Positions 35,441 through 49,564 are shown, numbered from the stretch's first letter. The stretch is 64,000 bases of DNA from Serilophus lunatus (GCA_013399895.1 VXBA01003793.1:366322-430321); one strand, 5' to 3'. The notes: generated by a model from the letters alone, not told the origin. Program-made: numbers and translations.

Positions 35441-37107
35441 GTCTGAAAAAGGTCTTGTGCAGATAAACTTCCACAGCACTTTGGAGGCAGAGGAATTCAT
35501 CACTGGAAGTTACGTTCCAGAGTTCTGCTGATAATGAACCAACCTGCACTGGGAACATACCAGTTTAAAGGTGATACTATCCAGTGCTGGAAACCAAAGC
35601 ATATGCAACTCCCCTGCCCTAATTGATTTGACAGGGTAACATGTGTCATTGGTGATTTTGGAATTTTGGCAATGTTTTTATCATTAAGGAAGACAGTAAC
35701 TACCATAAAATATCCAAAATTCAGCATATTTAAATGTGAAGTAAAGACAGTTTCTCTCTGAGCTGCTATGAAGCACACATGTGATGAACATCTGTGTGCA
35801 AAGAGAATAAGAAATGGGACTAATATGAGAAAAATCAAGCAGCACTTGCTGCAGGGAAAATGTCCTACCTGAGTGGCTAGCACAGGAAGAAAGAGGTCTA
35901 TATGTCTGGGTCATGACCCCCTCTGACACTAATACATTAAGTGCAATAGGAAGGTCAAATTCTAAGAAGAAACCCTCTAAAAACTATGGTTTCTGCATTC
36001 ATTTTTGGCACTTTTATTCAGAATCTGTTTTCTAAAGGTGATAAATATGATTATCTCCTTTAGCTCAGATCAGAGATGGAAGGGAAAAGCATCCTTGTGC
36101 GTCATCTGCCTTTTTTTAGGGCTGAAGCAGGAATGCTGTTATACTTCATTGACAGAAGTACTATGTCTCTTTTAAGAAAATATCATCATATTTCTAGAGG
36201 GAAAAAAGTAGTGTTCTCCTTGTACAATTAAGATCATTGCATTGAATTCTGATATTGAGTTGAATAGTGCCCCTCTGTCTTAGATTTTTCCTTCTTAATT
36301 ATGTTCCTTGGCTTTGAAACCTATGATATCAACACAAAACCTCAGGTACACTGAAAATCTTGTTTTCCTTTGGAAGGATTTTATTTCATGTCATGCTAAC
36401 AATTTATCTGCAGAGTTTAAAGCAAATTACCTTGCTTCATTTAAGGGCAACATACAACAGGGCAGAGGTAATTTCCTTGTTGTATTGCACATTGGCTTGA
36501 TAATAGTTAGGCCACATTTTTAAAATAATGTTTCTTTCACAGCCATGTTGACATTTCAGTACATAGGAGTCATTTTACAGTCTCTTGAATCTCTAATCAG
36601 CTAAAAGATGAGGATCAGAAAAAGCTTGGAACATAAGATGAAAAAATGTCAAGAAACCTAGACTTAAATGAACCTGTACTTTTTAGCTAAAAAGAAATAT
36701 TCCAGTTCAGAATTTGCCCCAAACCACTATTGTTTAGAACAACATATTTACTTCTTCTTGTACTCTCTGTACAATACACTTGTGAGAGGTCTGTGCTGTC
36801 TTTGCCATGCTTTTTGCTTCCTCTGAAGAAAGATTGAGCTGCAGTGTTAACAGAGGCTCTGAGTGCTGCAGCTACTGAGTCTTCGTTTTTGTTTTAATCA
36901 TCTGTACTTGTTTATTTCCTTGGACCTTTCCACTGTGAGAAAGACACAGACAGTCAGCATGTTCCTACATATGCCAATTAGGACCATCGAGTCCACACTT
37001 TCTCCTTTTCCTTGCTTTTCTATTTGAACAGATTTTTCTGCCTGGAAGCTTCCCTGTGGGCTTGGGAGGCAGATTACACTTTTCTGCATGGGATGTATCC
37101 AGTTGGC
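35441..37107. other. Gene-free stretch, no recognisable content
   Basis: I see no gene and no repeat family between the two MIR-like relics. A 127-codon minus-strand open frame at 35500-35883 has no recognisable domain. Confidence 0.5.
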
Positions 37108-37216
37108 TTCAGGAGATCTGGATTCTATCTTTATTTCTGCTCCTAACCTACTTTGGGCAAGCTGCTTCCTTTCTCTGTGCCTTTGTGCCCTTGCTCACCA
37201 ACTGAGATTAGAAACA
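37108..37216 (-). repeat. MIR-like SINE relic (best preserved)
   Basis: CAGGAGATCTGGATTCTATC, CTACTTTGGGCAAGCTGCTT, CCTTTCTCTGTGCCTTTGTG and ACCAACTGAGATTAGA match the reverse-oriented MIR core (GGAGACCTGGGTTCTA, CCTTGGGCAAGTCACTT, CTCTCTGTGCCTCAGTTTCC). This is the clearest of the MIR matches in the window. Confidence 0.82.
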
Positions 37217-37899
37217 GTTCAGGGCAGAGCATGCCTGTAAAAATTACAATGAGTTTGTGCAATACTTTTAGCACAGTGGGATCTCTCAGTCAGGGATGTT
37301 CTTAAACTGTTGCTAAAGGACAAATGAGAGTGAGATCCCTACAGCTGCTTTTGATCTAAACCTCTCAATGACTTATGTCTCAACCCATATCATCCTGTAA
37401 TCTCTTTATTGTCTCATTTTATTCTTTTCTTTTCTCCATATCAGCTTACGGAGGTTTTTATATGGTTTCCTTACCCGCAGCTCTGAACTCCTCAGAACAC
37501 CTGAACTAATGCTGACGTATTTTGACACTAGATTCCCTAAAAAATGCAGAGTTACTGTATTGGGAGCCCAGGTAAGTACCTGCCTATACCAAGACTATGG
37601 CAGTGAAAAGTGTTAATTCTCAGCTTTTTTATCTTTTTTTATAGAGTGAGACTTTTCTATGGGTTTGTGTGCTTTGCTGCAGGCAGGATCACTTTCTGTT
37701 TCCAACAGGGAGCACCATATGGTTTTGGAACACCCTGAAATATTTACCACCCCATTTTGTATGGGAAATGGGTGCACCAAGTATTAGGGGAGGACAAAAT
37801 CAGTCTCATTCCCTGTAACAGGCAGTGGAGCCAGTGTTTTGGAAGATGGATGGTTATAAATCAATATCTGAAGTCCTGCGGAAAGCTGTGATGTCTTAT
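37217..37899. other. Gene-free stretch between MIR and CR1
   Basis: I see no gene or repeat here; the sequence is ordinary and unique by eye. Confidence 0.5.
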
Positions 37900-38035
37900 T
37901 ACAGAATCATGGAATAGTTTGAGTTAGAAGGGACTTCAAAAATCATCCAGTTCCAACCTACTTGCCATAGGCAGGGACAGCTTCCACTAGAACAAGTTGC
38001 TCAACACTCCATCCAACCTGGCCTTAATCTTCCTC
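37900..38035 (-). mobile_element. CR1 LINE 3' end, short minus-strand copy
   Basis: The plus strand reads ACAGAATCATGGAATAGTTT, GAGTTAGAAGGGACTTCAAA, TCCAGTTCCAACCTACTTGC, GGGACAGCTTCCACTAGAAC and CATCCAACCTGGCCTTAATC. This is the reverse complement of the CR1 3' untranslated end found throughout bird genomes. Only about 136 bp remain, a severe 5' truncation, so it encodes nothing. It belongs to a different CR1 subfamily from the copy at 7495-8498, judged by its 3' end. Confidence 0.95.
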
Positions 38036-41000
38036 AGACAGAGAGCAAGGTCAGATCGCAACCAGAAAGCAGATGAGATGAGGCCAGGAGGAAGCAAAGG
38101 AAGATTCTATCACTGGACAAGTACTGGCAACCTGTTGCCTGTCCCTCGCTATGCCTGTGTCCTTGTGATGCATGTATTTGAAGGAGGATGTGGCTAACCT
38201 TTGCTTCAGTGTTCAATTAAATCTGATCCTGTTTTCACACTCTTAGCCATTTTAGAACACCTAGGACAGTACTTCCTGAGATAATCAGGTGAATCCATTT
38301 TAAAATAAAGGCACAAAAATATACCGAGCACAACTGATCAAAGATTTTGATTCAAATACTGAAAGCTATTTATTGATTTCAAAGGACTTTGGACCATGAC
38401 AAAAGAAGTTTCTTTTTTTTATGTCTATAATAATATTCCTGCACATGCAGTTAATGCAGTCCATTGTTCTTTATCTTGAGCTGTTCTGCAAACAACTCAG
38501 GGCCTCTTGACAGACAGCATGAATAAAAATTAGCCCAAGATTATTGGAGGCACCAAATCGTGCTATGGACTTGTTTGGATAATAAAGTTCAGAGGTACAG
38601 AGGATAATCTCATCAGAGAGACAGGGTGACAAACTCTCAGTTATCATCCCTCTGTATACTTCCTTTTTAGCTAATTAGACCTTAATTCTTCACAGGAAGT
38701 AGTTTCTGCAAATTCTGCAATAACTTGGCTTCATATTATTTAACATATCTCCTTTGCTTTTATCTGGAGAAACAGGAAAAGTACAGTTCCAACATGTAGA
38801 CCCTAAACCATTGCTTTATCTCTCCATTAGTGTATTAGCAGTTCCCATATGACATAGTATGTGCTTCATTCTTCAAGAATAAAGATACATTTTTTAAACA
38901 ACTTCTCTAGGATAAAAATGTGAATGAGCTTTGAAGCTAGGGATTTTCACTACACATACTATTTCCTCTCTTTAGTAGGGTAGAGGAAGCACTCTAACTC
39001 TTTAGATGTAACTTTCACATCATTATTCACTGTCTTCTTTGTTTGAATAACATTATTTCAGTGTTCTCAACTTCAGGCCCTCATAAACCATCACATTTCT
39101 TAAAATACTAATAAGGCTGGTGTCTTTTTGTCATCTGGTGGCCCCATCTATTGGATTTATATTTTCAACTTTTCTTTGCAACCGCAAATGGTAGAAACTA
39201 TTTCTTCCTCTGTATGAAACATGACAGTTTCCTGGAATCATATGACTTCAGGAGCTAGGGTTTTAAGAAAAAGTGATCTCTCTCCTAATAAAATCACAGG
39301 TGTTGGCAATTCTGTTCCTGTCTTTGACCACTTAATTTTTGTAGCAGGGTCTCACAGCACGGTATCAAAACACAGCTGACTTCTTTTGGGAAACAAAATG
39401 GCCTACATTAAAATTTATGGGCCTGCTGCCCCCAGATTTCCTGTGAACCAGTTCATCAATACATTTGTAAATGCTGGTATTGACATGAAGACTTCTTTTG
39501 TAACAATTCATGAATCCTGTTGGAAACTACGAACTTGCTACGTATGTGAATGTGAGGCATGAATTCCTCTTTATCACTTTTATCTTTGTCACTCAGTTTT
39601 ATCCGTGTCTGTGATAAAATCCCCCACACTGGTGGCACAGAATAACAAATTAGCAAGATTTGCTGATTTGCATGTTTTGCCCTCAAAATTTATTATCTTC
39701 AAAAAAGAAAGTATCTCACCCAAGTAAAAGAAATCAGTGAAAATAAAATTATTTTAGAGGTACACCTGATAGAAGACCTTGACCACCTCCAGGGGCTGAT
39801 TCAAAACTGGTGAGAGAAGAGGGGTATTTATGGAGAACAACTTGCTCAAGATGAGCAGTCCCAAGCTAGAAACTCCCTGTGGCACTGCTGCTTTCCTAGT
39901 CATGATGTCCTACACAGATGGTCCCTCAGTGAAAGAATGAATTACAGAGAATTTATATCAAGCTTGTTCACTTGGATTTTAATCTCTCTTGTACTTTGCC
40001 ACTATATTGCATTTAGGAACTGTGAAAATCTTGAAGGTGAGTATCTTAGAACACCACACCTAGGTGTGAAACAGGTCTGTTTGGATTCTGGGAGAGGATT
40101 TGTGTTAACTCTGAGTGCTTACAAAAAGCTAGTATGGAGCTCCAAAGACTGGCTGTTGGATGGTGATCACAGACTTCAAGAATGAGGACAAAACAGAGAT
40201 TTGAGCTGCAGTGCTTTGCTTTTCCATGAGATCTTCCAGAGGTTTCTGAAGGTCATCGAGGGTAGAGGTGGACTCTTCATACAGCATAGAAACGTATTCA
40301 GACAGAAAAGAAGCACAGCAACATATGGAGTCCAACGAGAAACACATTTAAAGTTTTGTTAAATCAATTGTTAGATGTTTACTACAACATCAACAGAAAT
40401 TGTAGGTGATCTCTCCATGATTTAAAAGGGGATATTAACAGAACAGGATAGTGAATCCATGTTAATCTAAGATGTCTCCCAGTTGCAGCTCATGCTTTAA
40501 GTTCTAGTTTTTGGGGGGTTTTTTATCCTGTTAGTAGAGAACAGTTTTAATTTAATAGCAGATGTGGAAAAAAATTTTCTGATATAATGTGTAATAAAAG
40601 GAAGACAATTTTCACAAAGCAGCTTGCTCAAAACACATCAAAACATTCAACTACAATAAAAGTTAGCTATAATAAATTAAAGGAAAACTGAATATTATCT
40701 AATACCTCATTAGACCTGTTTGCATATTTGAAAGTTGGGAATTGCTTTAAACAGCCATTAAGAAGAAGCTGATGAACTGTATGTTTTAAAGTGTCAACAT
40801 GATAAAGACACAGATGTGGTATACTAGTTATTTTATTGTTACTTTATAGTAGCAATACAAATGCTTGGAATGTTTTGCACAAGATATAGGCCTGGATCAG
40901 ACAGTTCAAAGTGCAAGCATGACACAATAGTAAATTGAAGGATGACAGGGGGAAATATAAATACATTTGAGCCCCATCCAAATTGTTCTGAAAAAAAACC

Positions 41001-41233
41001 CCAAACCCATCAGAATCTGGATTATGCCTTCTCACATATGTGCACCAATGACTTTATTAGACATGACAGTTCAGATCTTTCTAATGAAAAAAATATTTTT
41101 AAAGTGTTCTGTAAAAGATGCTCTAGATCATACTCATAAACCAGTTGATTTCCTCTCTGGTCTTTCAACACTCTGTGTACTTCTCTACCAGTAAATTAAA
41201 ACTATCTTCCTTGAGAGTCCTGTCTTGGTAGCT

Positions 41234-41255
41234 GTCATAGTCATATGACTATGAC
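41234..41255. repeat. Perfect 22-bp palindrome
   Basis: The left arm GTCATAGTCAT (41234-41244) is exactly the reverse complement of the right arm (41245-41255), with no spacer and mismatching bases outside. It contains CATATG at the centre (an E-box and NdeI site). Confidence 0.95.
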
Positions 41256-44200
41256 TCTCATGAAGCCACTGGAACAAGATCAGATTAATAATAAAACAAG
41301 TTCAAATGCAATTTGAGTTTTTAAAAAGTCTCCCACACAGAAAAAAAAATAAGAACAATATATAATATCATGTTTTTCAAATTGCTAATAACTTTTTAGG
41401 CTATGTCGTATTCCAACACTCTTTAATTCTTAATCCAGATGAGTACTGATTCAAATAGGATCTAGTATCACTGTAAAAAGCTGCTTATGTAATATATTTC
41501 AAATACTTGTAAGCTCGTAAAATGCTGTTTTCAACACTCTTCTTCTCTATTTATATCTAAAAGGTGGCGTTACACCATAAAAAAAATCTGATCACTCTCT
41601 GGTCCATCAGGCAGTTCAACACCTTATACAAAACTACTTTCACTGCCGTTAAACATATCAGATGAGTCTGGCTCAAACAGACACGCATTTTTATGCTACA
41701 ATATACAGGAGAACATGTCAAAGGAAAGTCTTGACTGTCTTTTCTTTTTAATAGATGAATCTGATTTTTAATGCCAATATCTGTTATGGTGTGTTCATGA
41801 GGCTTGGACTAATAAAAGCTCTGAATTCTTTTGTGCCTCTTTATTAATTTAAAATTAACATACAGAGAGTAACACTAGATCTAGTGCTGTTTTAATGATG
41901 TTTTTCCCCATGACCTTAAACATTATGATACCCCAAACCTTATTAAATTAAAAAGCCAAGGTAGTAGAAAGTTGAATGCCATTTCCAGTGCATTTAAAGA
42001 ATGTAAATAGGAAAATAAGAATAAACCAGAAGATTGAGACTCTTTTTCTCTTGGACTACTGAAAGTTTATTCAGCTGTTTCTGATGTCTTGAAACTAATT
42101 TTTTGTTCAACCATCTGTTCTAACTTTTTTCCCTTCTATGAAAATAGGCTTCTCCTAAATGCTACAGTTTGGTGAAATACTTTTTTTGACGTCTTGTTGA
42201 TTTTATGCAAAAAGAATGTAGGTTTTACACGAAATAAGCATATCAACATATCCCTCCTTGGCATATCACTGTTCAAAGGCTTTAGTTTTCTAAAACTGTT
42301 TTCTTTACCCTTTCAGAGCTGAAAATATTACTCCTTCACAAGCACCATTTAAGACCCAAGTGTCAATGAACCAGGCAGAGAAATGACAGTTACTTAAACA
42401 GCACATGATTCAAGACAGTTTTAGGAAATTCCTAACACTTTGCGTCCTATTTCTTTCCTGGATACAAAGGGACAGATTGTGCCTGACCTTCGGGGATGCA
42501 CAAGAGGAGAGGTGGGAGGAGGGGGAGGCCAACAGGCACATGGTGCTTTTTTTTTGCCGTTCCTTGTCTTCCGTGCACGCTATACCCATGTCGAGCAGCT
42601 GGGCACAGTCTATTTTCTTCAGCTGTGAACACAAAGACTGTCTGCATTCAAGTGACAAAAAGTAGTGCAAGTTATGCCACTGAGTACATTAGAGTCCTAC
42701 TGCATCTTAAGCACAGAGATGGCAAAAAGATAAGAAACAAGTTAGTTGATGAGTCTGTCCTGTCAAGCTTCTCTCTGCTACATCCTGGATATCTCTCCTA
42801 TTAACTCTTCATTAATTATTTTTGTCAAAAATTTGGACTGCAGAACTCAATCCATGGACAATTGGAAAGTCTGGACAAACCCCTTTTGCCATGAGGAACT
42901 AAGGGAAGTTGGCTCTTGGGTGGGTTACTAGAAAATTCAGGAGACTGGGGCAGGCTTTTTAGGTATTCTTTCCAATACAAAGGAAGAACATCTGCGATTC
43001 TTTACCCATACCTTACTTCAGGAAGGAATTGGTTCAATTAAAAGTGTATCCTTTACCTCTCTCATTTTTTGGCCATCACAAAGTTTCCACTAATTTTGAA
43101 TCCAACAAAACCCCAAACATCCTGGAAGGTTTTTTTTAAGATAGACATTTTTCTGTCCAGTGTTAAAGAACGGCTTTATACACAGAAGTAAAGAAGAAAG
43201 TGCTCGGGTTTAGTTCAGAAATTACATGAGCAGAAAATTTGCAGCAGGTGTTTCACCCATACTTGCAATGTCATCTTGCTGCAATTTGAGCCATAAAGAC
43301 ATGGATTGCAGAATTTTCTGTATGCAGTACATGCAAGTTTTCTGTTGCTCCTTTACTCATTGCAGCTTAATTGGGTTCTAGTGGAGATTGGTCCACCAAT
43401 ACTACAGATTTGACAAGTGGTAAAAAATTATTTTTTTCCAGGCAAAACTCAACTCCTTAATACATTGTGTAAACTTCTACTGTAAGCACTACATATGAGA
43501 TACACTTGAAATTTATATAAAACTACAACAGATATAAACCCCGATACACTTGTTAATCTTTTGTGTTTGCCTTTTAGGAAGCTGCTTTATGTTTTCTTTC
43601 CAGGGTTTGTTCTTTTTCTTCCCAGCAGCTTTTTCCATTCACCTGATTTTCCGGATGACAGGTAGTGCCAGACAAATGGCACATTAAGGGCATGTTAACA
43701 AAGTAGTACATATATAATTAATGTATCATACACAGAAATAGAAGAACCTCACTTTTCAATATATGGACTTGATCCTTCTCCACACCTACCCATAGAAACT
43801 GTGAGGATGCTAGCTTTGCTCTTTCACACCTGATAGAGAGTGGCTTGAGTTTCCTTGCTTAAAGTAAGACATTGATGCCACATTAGCTGCAGGGTCTCCT
43901 ATGGGGACATCAGGGTGAGGCACCTTCATGGTGGTTCATCTCCATGAAGAGACTGCTGGCTGAGGAGTTCCTGCTCTTTTCTCATGCTGGGAGACTTGAG
44001 GTGGTGTTCAGAGGTGTTTTTTCTTTGGGAGAGAAAGGTAATTATTGAAGGAATGAATTTTTGTTGAGAGGTGGATGTCCTTCGATTGCAAAGTGCAGGG
44101 ACAGAGCTTGTCTCTGGTTCTGACTGTGAGTGGTGATTTGAGTCTTAAAAGGAATCTCAGCCCTGAGATAGTGGGGATTGGTGTTTTCCATTATTCAGAC

Positions 44201-46607
44201 CACACAGGAAGATTGAATTTTACAGTCAGTAAGTGGATTGGTTCCTACCAAGAATGCTTTCTTTTGCTATGGAAACTCTAAGCAGATACTGTGAAAATAG
44301 TCAGGTCTCCTCTGAGTGTCCATAGCCAGTCAAAAATACATGCAGAAAAAAAGTCTTTGATGATTTAATGTATGGTAAAAGACTTTAAAGCCTTAGAATT
44401 TGCTATGAATTCACTCTGCCTTTAAGGTCCAGTAATGAAAGGAGAATGTTCTTTGATTTAAACACTGCCTTTAAAACACTGGGCTTTGTATTTAGATGTA
44501 ATTAGGACCACAGCATGGTCCCCCATCCAGTTTTCCCTGTAATTATTATCTTAAACACAGGACTCTCTGGCCTTTTGTTGAAGCACTGCTGATATGATTT
44601 CCAGGATGCTACAGGTGTGCACCTTCTTCGTCAGCAGCTGATAACTAAGTATATTTGCTCTGTTACATCACCTTGTTTCCAAAGCAGTTTGGCTTCTTTC
44701 CTCCATATTTAGTATATCAGGTAATTTTTGGTTTGGTTTCCCTTATGGAAAATGATGTCAAGCCCGACTGTGTACATGCAGGAACCTACAACTAAGTTAG
44801 CCTTTATGTTCCTGCTAATCCACTCAAGTGTCTAAGTAAGGATCTGAATTAAATGCTACTGGTTTTTTTTTCCACACAAGCTTGATAACATCAGCCTAAT
44901 TGCTTATCTAAAACAAATAGCTCTAAGATACTGACTCCCTACAGCAAGACAAAGCTCTCTTATCAGTCTCCCTGAAGTAACACTCCAGTCATCACGCTTG
45001 TAGCTGAGAGATGAAAAACAAATTAATGTTCTGAAGGAAAAAAGCAATTGTTCACACTCATACTCCAGTTTGGCCTTACTTATGACTTTAAATACAACGT
45101 TTGACAGTTCTTAAGTGGCTGAAAGACCAGATGAGTTTTAATCTAAAGCATTATTAATTAAGACAGTTCTCTCTAATGTATACATTGAAGAACAATAGTG
45201 AGTTGTAGCATTGAGCACAGTCATTTCAGGTGACTGGGGTGCTGGTGTTTCTGAGTGGCGGATCCTGGAGGACTGCAATGAAGCTTCAAGGCGGGTCATC
45301 AAAGACAGAGACAGGAAAGGAGAAGATGAGAGAAAGAGAGAGAAAATGGATATGTTGGTGACAGAGATGCTAAGTGAAAGGTGAATTACTCACAGCTGTT
45401 TCAATGAAGTATTGCTTTCCTTTATTTTCCCTTTGCAGAAATAGGCCCTTCTCAGTTACGTCTGTATGAGGCAGCACTGTGCTGTGCAAAGATTCTTGTG
45501 CAAGGAGACTCCAAATAAGTACAATATGTAGGGCAGTATAGAGATACTACAGACTTGGACCTGGAAGATGTGTTCCCATTTCAGAACACCATTGCCACTC
45601 TAGGGGAATATATTCTTGCTTCTCTTTGTAACATGAATGTGAAACTCTGAATTCCTACTGCAGCCTTTGAATTGTGATTCTTACAGCCTTTTCCCAGAAA
45701 AGCAAACAGTAGCTTCCCACTGATCATGTGTTTTGAGATCTGGCTTACTGTTGAGAATAATGTGCTGAGATGTTGACATCCATATAACATTGGGCTGTAT
45801 TCAGTTTTTCATAAAGTAATGAGTAATGCTATTGACATTGGTGGAATACCTCATAGTTGAACAGTAAGATCAGAATGTGGACCATTCCTAAGTGGTTCTT
45901 AAAACAACAAAAATTGTTCCATGTTTGTAATACTACATCGGCATCAGTGAATGAGCATGGTTTACAGCTCATATGATCCAAACAGCCTTTTTACAAATCG
46001 TGTCACTGTTGCTAATGAAAGCTTTTTTCGTATCATTCTCCCCATACTTATAGATCTGTTCCATACTTTCTGTACCATGCATTGTGATTGCATATTGAAG
46101 GGTTGGTATTCTGGGCTGAGATGGCCTCCACTCAGCGCACTATGCTGAGGATGGTTGCTCTCACAGGAGCTTGGTTCCAGCATCCAGTCTTGAGACTCCT
46201 CTCTTCTCTTCTAGGTTCCTTTATCATTTGTAGTCTCATCATAAAGCTCATATTGGTGTCAGAGTCCCAGGCAAATGTGTGGCTCTGAAGTATTTTTCCT
46301 GACATTCTGTCCAATTAATAGGAATAGACAAATTAATCACCTGATTCTGCTATCAGTTGTAGTGTCATTTGTTGTCATAAAAACAAGATCTGTTTGAGAT
46401 TCAAGGGGGCACTATGGCTGTACCTGGTAATTTTTAAACTGAACTCTTAAATATTCTGGGGCTTCCATGGCCAACAGTTTTTTGGGGATACAGTATAAAG
46501 TGGGGTTTTTTGACTAACAGTTTCCTCATTTCATTTGTAACTAATAATAATGCTATCTGGGAGGCATGGTAGCAGATTCCAGCTGGAGAATTACATTACT
46601 GCTACAA

Positions 46608-46647
46608 GTCTCCACATTGTGTGGAGGTTTGTCTCCACATTTTGTGG
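46608..46647. repeat. Duplicated CCACA-N3-TGTGG motif
   Basis: GTCTCCACATTGTGTGG (46608-46624) recurs as GTCTCCACATTTTGTGG (46631-46647), one substitution, period 23. Each copy is itself an inverted pair CCACA/TGTGG. Such arms resemble RUNX sites (TGTGGT), and the second copy continues as TGTGGTT. Confidence 0.7.
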
Positions 46648-48818
46648 TTGAGACTAGCTTTGGCAGAAGTGTCTTTGGCTTCACCATAAGCAAGATGCCC
46701 ATCAGTCAACTTCTGACCTGGAGGGACAGAGGGGGTCCTCTGTCCAATAGCGAGACATCTAACTTTCTCTGAGAATCTGGTTCTCGGCTTTCAGTTACTG
46801 ATGAATTATGCACCACGGTTTTCTAATGCAGATTGCTGTTCCCCTAGGAGTGGAACAGACGACTCATTTAACACAGGACTTGAGATTCAGCTGAAAACCT
46901 GTGTCCCAGAGGAACAAAGACAGTACTCTATTCAACACGTTGCTCAGCCTCTTCCCACATGCTGTATTGTTACAGCATGAGCATTGCGGCTGCAGTCTTC
47001 AATTTCTCAGAAAAACAAGACCCAGCCCTGCCGTGTGGCAGAGGAATGTCAATCTATTTTGATGTTAAGAACTAAAAAGTCATGGATGAAAGAGCATGTC
47101 AAGATTTACAGTCTTGCTTTTAATTTATCTCAAGGTGCCGATTACTAGCAGTACTAAATCATGTTCTGTGGCCTGTCTGGACAGGGAACACCTGGGAAAG
47201 ACAACCTTGATCTGCAGTGTGGCTAGGCAGAGCGGCAGGATGCAATAACACTGCAGTAGGCCTACAGATGGCTGCTCCCAGTCTGCTGCTGGAAGAGTGG
47301 GGGAGTTGGTGGCCCAGTTATCAGCAGGCTCTTATCCCATAGTGACAGACATACAGTAATGACCTGATAGATGATAACTGACCTTTGTTTTTAAAACACA
47401 GATGCTTTAAAAACACAAAGCTGCAGACAGCCTGCAAAAGCTGTCTACATCCCAGAACAATGCTATTGCACAATAACAATTCCGTTTTATTTTAGGCAAA
47501 CAAACAAAAAATTCTAACCCTGTTACTCAACAACTTAGGGGAGTGCCAAATAGTTTTGGGGAAAAAAAAGAATAAATTTTAGGCTGGAGCAAAGGGATCT
47601 ACCTTGATTTTGCTTGCTTCTGTGGTTCCTCTGTGGGTCCACCTCTGATGTCGTCTATATCCATGACTGCATGCTAGCTGCTCAGTGGGGCCACAAAGCA
47701 TTGTGAGTCAGAGGAGAGAGACTCTGAGTGATGTCTGTATTTCTCAGTCCATTCTGGTGCTCAGCCTGGGAACTGTCTTCAAATGCTGAACTATGTGGAT
47801 TCAGACAACCCTGTTCTCCTGTAGTTTGTTGGAGCATTGCACTCTGGAAACTGGTGATGCAGTTACCAGATCTGAGTCCCTTCATGAGTCTCAGTCTTCC
47901 TGGGATGCTGCCCTGGAATGCTGCGGAATTGTGTTATTTGAATGAGCAACTCAAGGGCAATGAGAGACAACTAAAGACAATGCTAAGATGAGCTTTTTTC
48001 GTGTTGAACACAGAATGAAAATATGTTAAATAAACTATCAAATTCTTTTCTTCATCTTTATGAGTTAGTTCTTTCAGACCTAGAAGTCAAAGCAAGGACA
48101 GTTATTACCTTTTTCTACCTAGAGGAGGCTTCAAACAATAACATTCATTCAGATTTTAAATTTGAACGCAGTGCAGGGAAGGTGGGGAACCAGTTCAGAC
48201 TGGTGGCTCAGTTTGATCCCATATGGTAAGTAGCACAAGGCAGATGCTTCCCAATAGAACCCAAACTTTCCTAAAGTGAAAGAAATCAAGGTTGATCACA
48301 AACTACCTATATTGCTCCTCTAAGAAATTGTTGGCAAGCTTTACCCCCTGATGAGCCTCTGAAAGTGCACGCTGACAATGCACACAAGATGGCAAAACCA
48401 TGATAGGCAATTTGACCAGAGGAATTGCTGTGGGCTTGAATTCTCATAGGATGACTCTTCATACATTGGTTTGTAAGCTTTCTCACCTCAGATATCTCCA
48501 CTCTGGATTTTGGAGACTCCGGGAACAGAGAACCATTTGAAAGTGGTGATAGATGCAGAGAGGACGCCTGCGTTTTGATTCACTTGCTCTCCAACAGCTG
48601 TGTCACCAAAGAAGCAGAATTTCAGAGGTTTTCATTCCCTGCTTTGACCTTACCAGTCAGTCTTTGGATCTTTCAATACAGTAAACTGAAAGGGATACGA
48701 ACGACATATCTGTTCATTCAGATAACCAAATATTTTTGAATTAGAAGATATCCTAAATGAAGCTATTAAAAATGAAAGTATTCACTGTGGTAGCAATATT
48801 TAAAGACCTGTATAACTA

Positions 48819-48823
48819 TGTAT
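48819..48823 (+). repeat. Target-site duplication TGTAT (left)
   Basis: TGTAT immediately precedes the LTR start TGTGAGATACTG and is repeated exactly at 50019-50023, just after the LTR end. Five bases is the duplication length usual for ERVL/class III elements. Confidence 0.55.
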
Positions 48824-49437
48824 TGTGAGATACTGAAATTTTAGTGGTTAATGGCTCAAGCAATTGGCCATTTGCACAAGCAGTGAGTGCTTTGCTATCA
48901 ATAAGCAGGGAGTGGTTTGCTGTCGACGTGCAAGGTAACAGCCCAGGTGCAGAGGGTGTGAGCACCGGAGGATGACCACAACAAATCAACCTTTGTTTAG
49001 CAAGAAGCTGGGTTTCAAGCCAGATGAAGTAAGAGGCCAATAAGAAGCAGATCCTGCGAGGTGGAATAGTGCTTTTTATCATGTCAGTGTCCTCCTTTAC
49101 TCAACTGGCTCAGTTGTAAACTCACTCACACACCCCAGGCGAGATATCAGGACATTCACGTTATTCAGCCCTTAAGTGGGGGAGATACTGGGATATTCAC
49201 ACATAGGCCTGAAAATATTCATTGCTTCTGATGAGGCATAATTGTCTCAACTACACTGATGCAAGAGGCAGCTGTCATGTCTTAGAAGGAGTCATAAACT
49301 ACCAAAGACCCCCTGAAATGTCCCCAGGCTCACTTCTGAGGCCTAGTACAAAAGGACTACATGTGATCCGCAGTGTTGCATCAGATAGTGTTAAACTCTG
49401 ATGGAGGTGCCTGGGCGTTCCCACCTGAATTTCTGCA

Positions 49438-49445
49438 TATATAAA
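49438..49445 (+). promoter_or_regulatory. TATA box of the LTR promoter
   Basis: TATATAAA lies in the LTR at the position expected for a retroviral U3 promoter, so transcription would start near 49470. An ATTAAA at 49449-49454 is too close to be the transcript's own polyadenylation signal unless the start lies upstream of it. Confidence 0.5.
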
Positions 49446-49564
49446 CCCATTAAATTTTGTGTTCCAGGCTCCCCCATCCTCAGTGGATCAAGACTGCACC
49501 ATCACTTTGACCAATGGACAGCTAAATTGTGACAATCGAGTCTCATCACTGGATCCATGGCTGG

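Larger units (their letters stand above)
38036..48818. other. Long gene-free stretch (10.8 kb)
   Basis: I recognise no gene and no transposon in this, the longest unannotated part of the window. Small structures are a perfect 22-bp palindrome at 41234-41255, a G/A-rich segment near 45308-45350 and a repeated CCACA-N3-TGTGG motif at 46608-46647. Open frames stay under about 105 codons. Confidence 0.5.
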
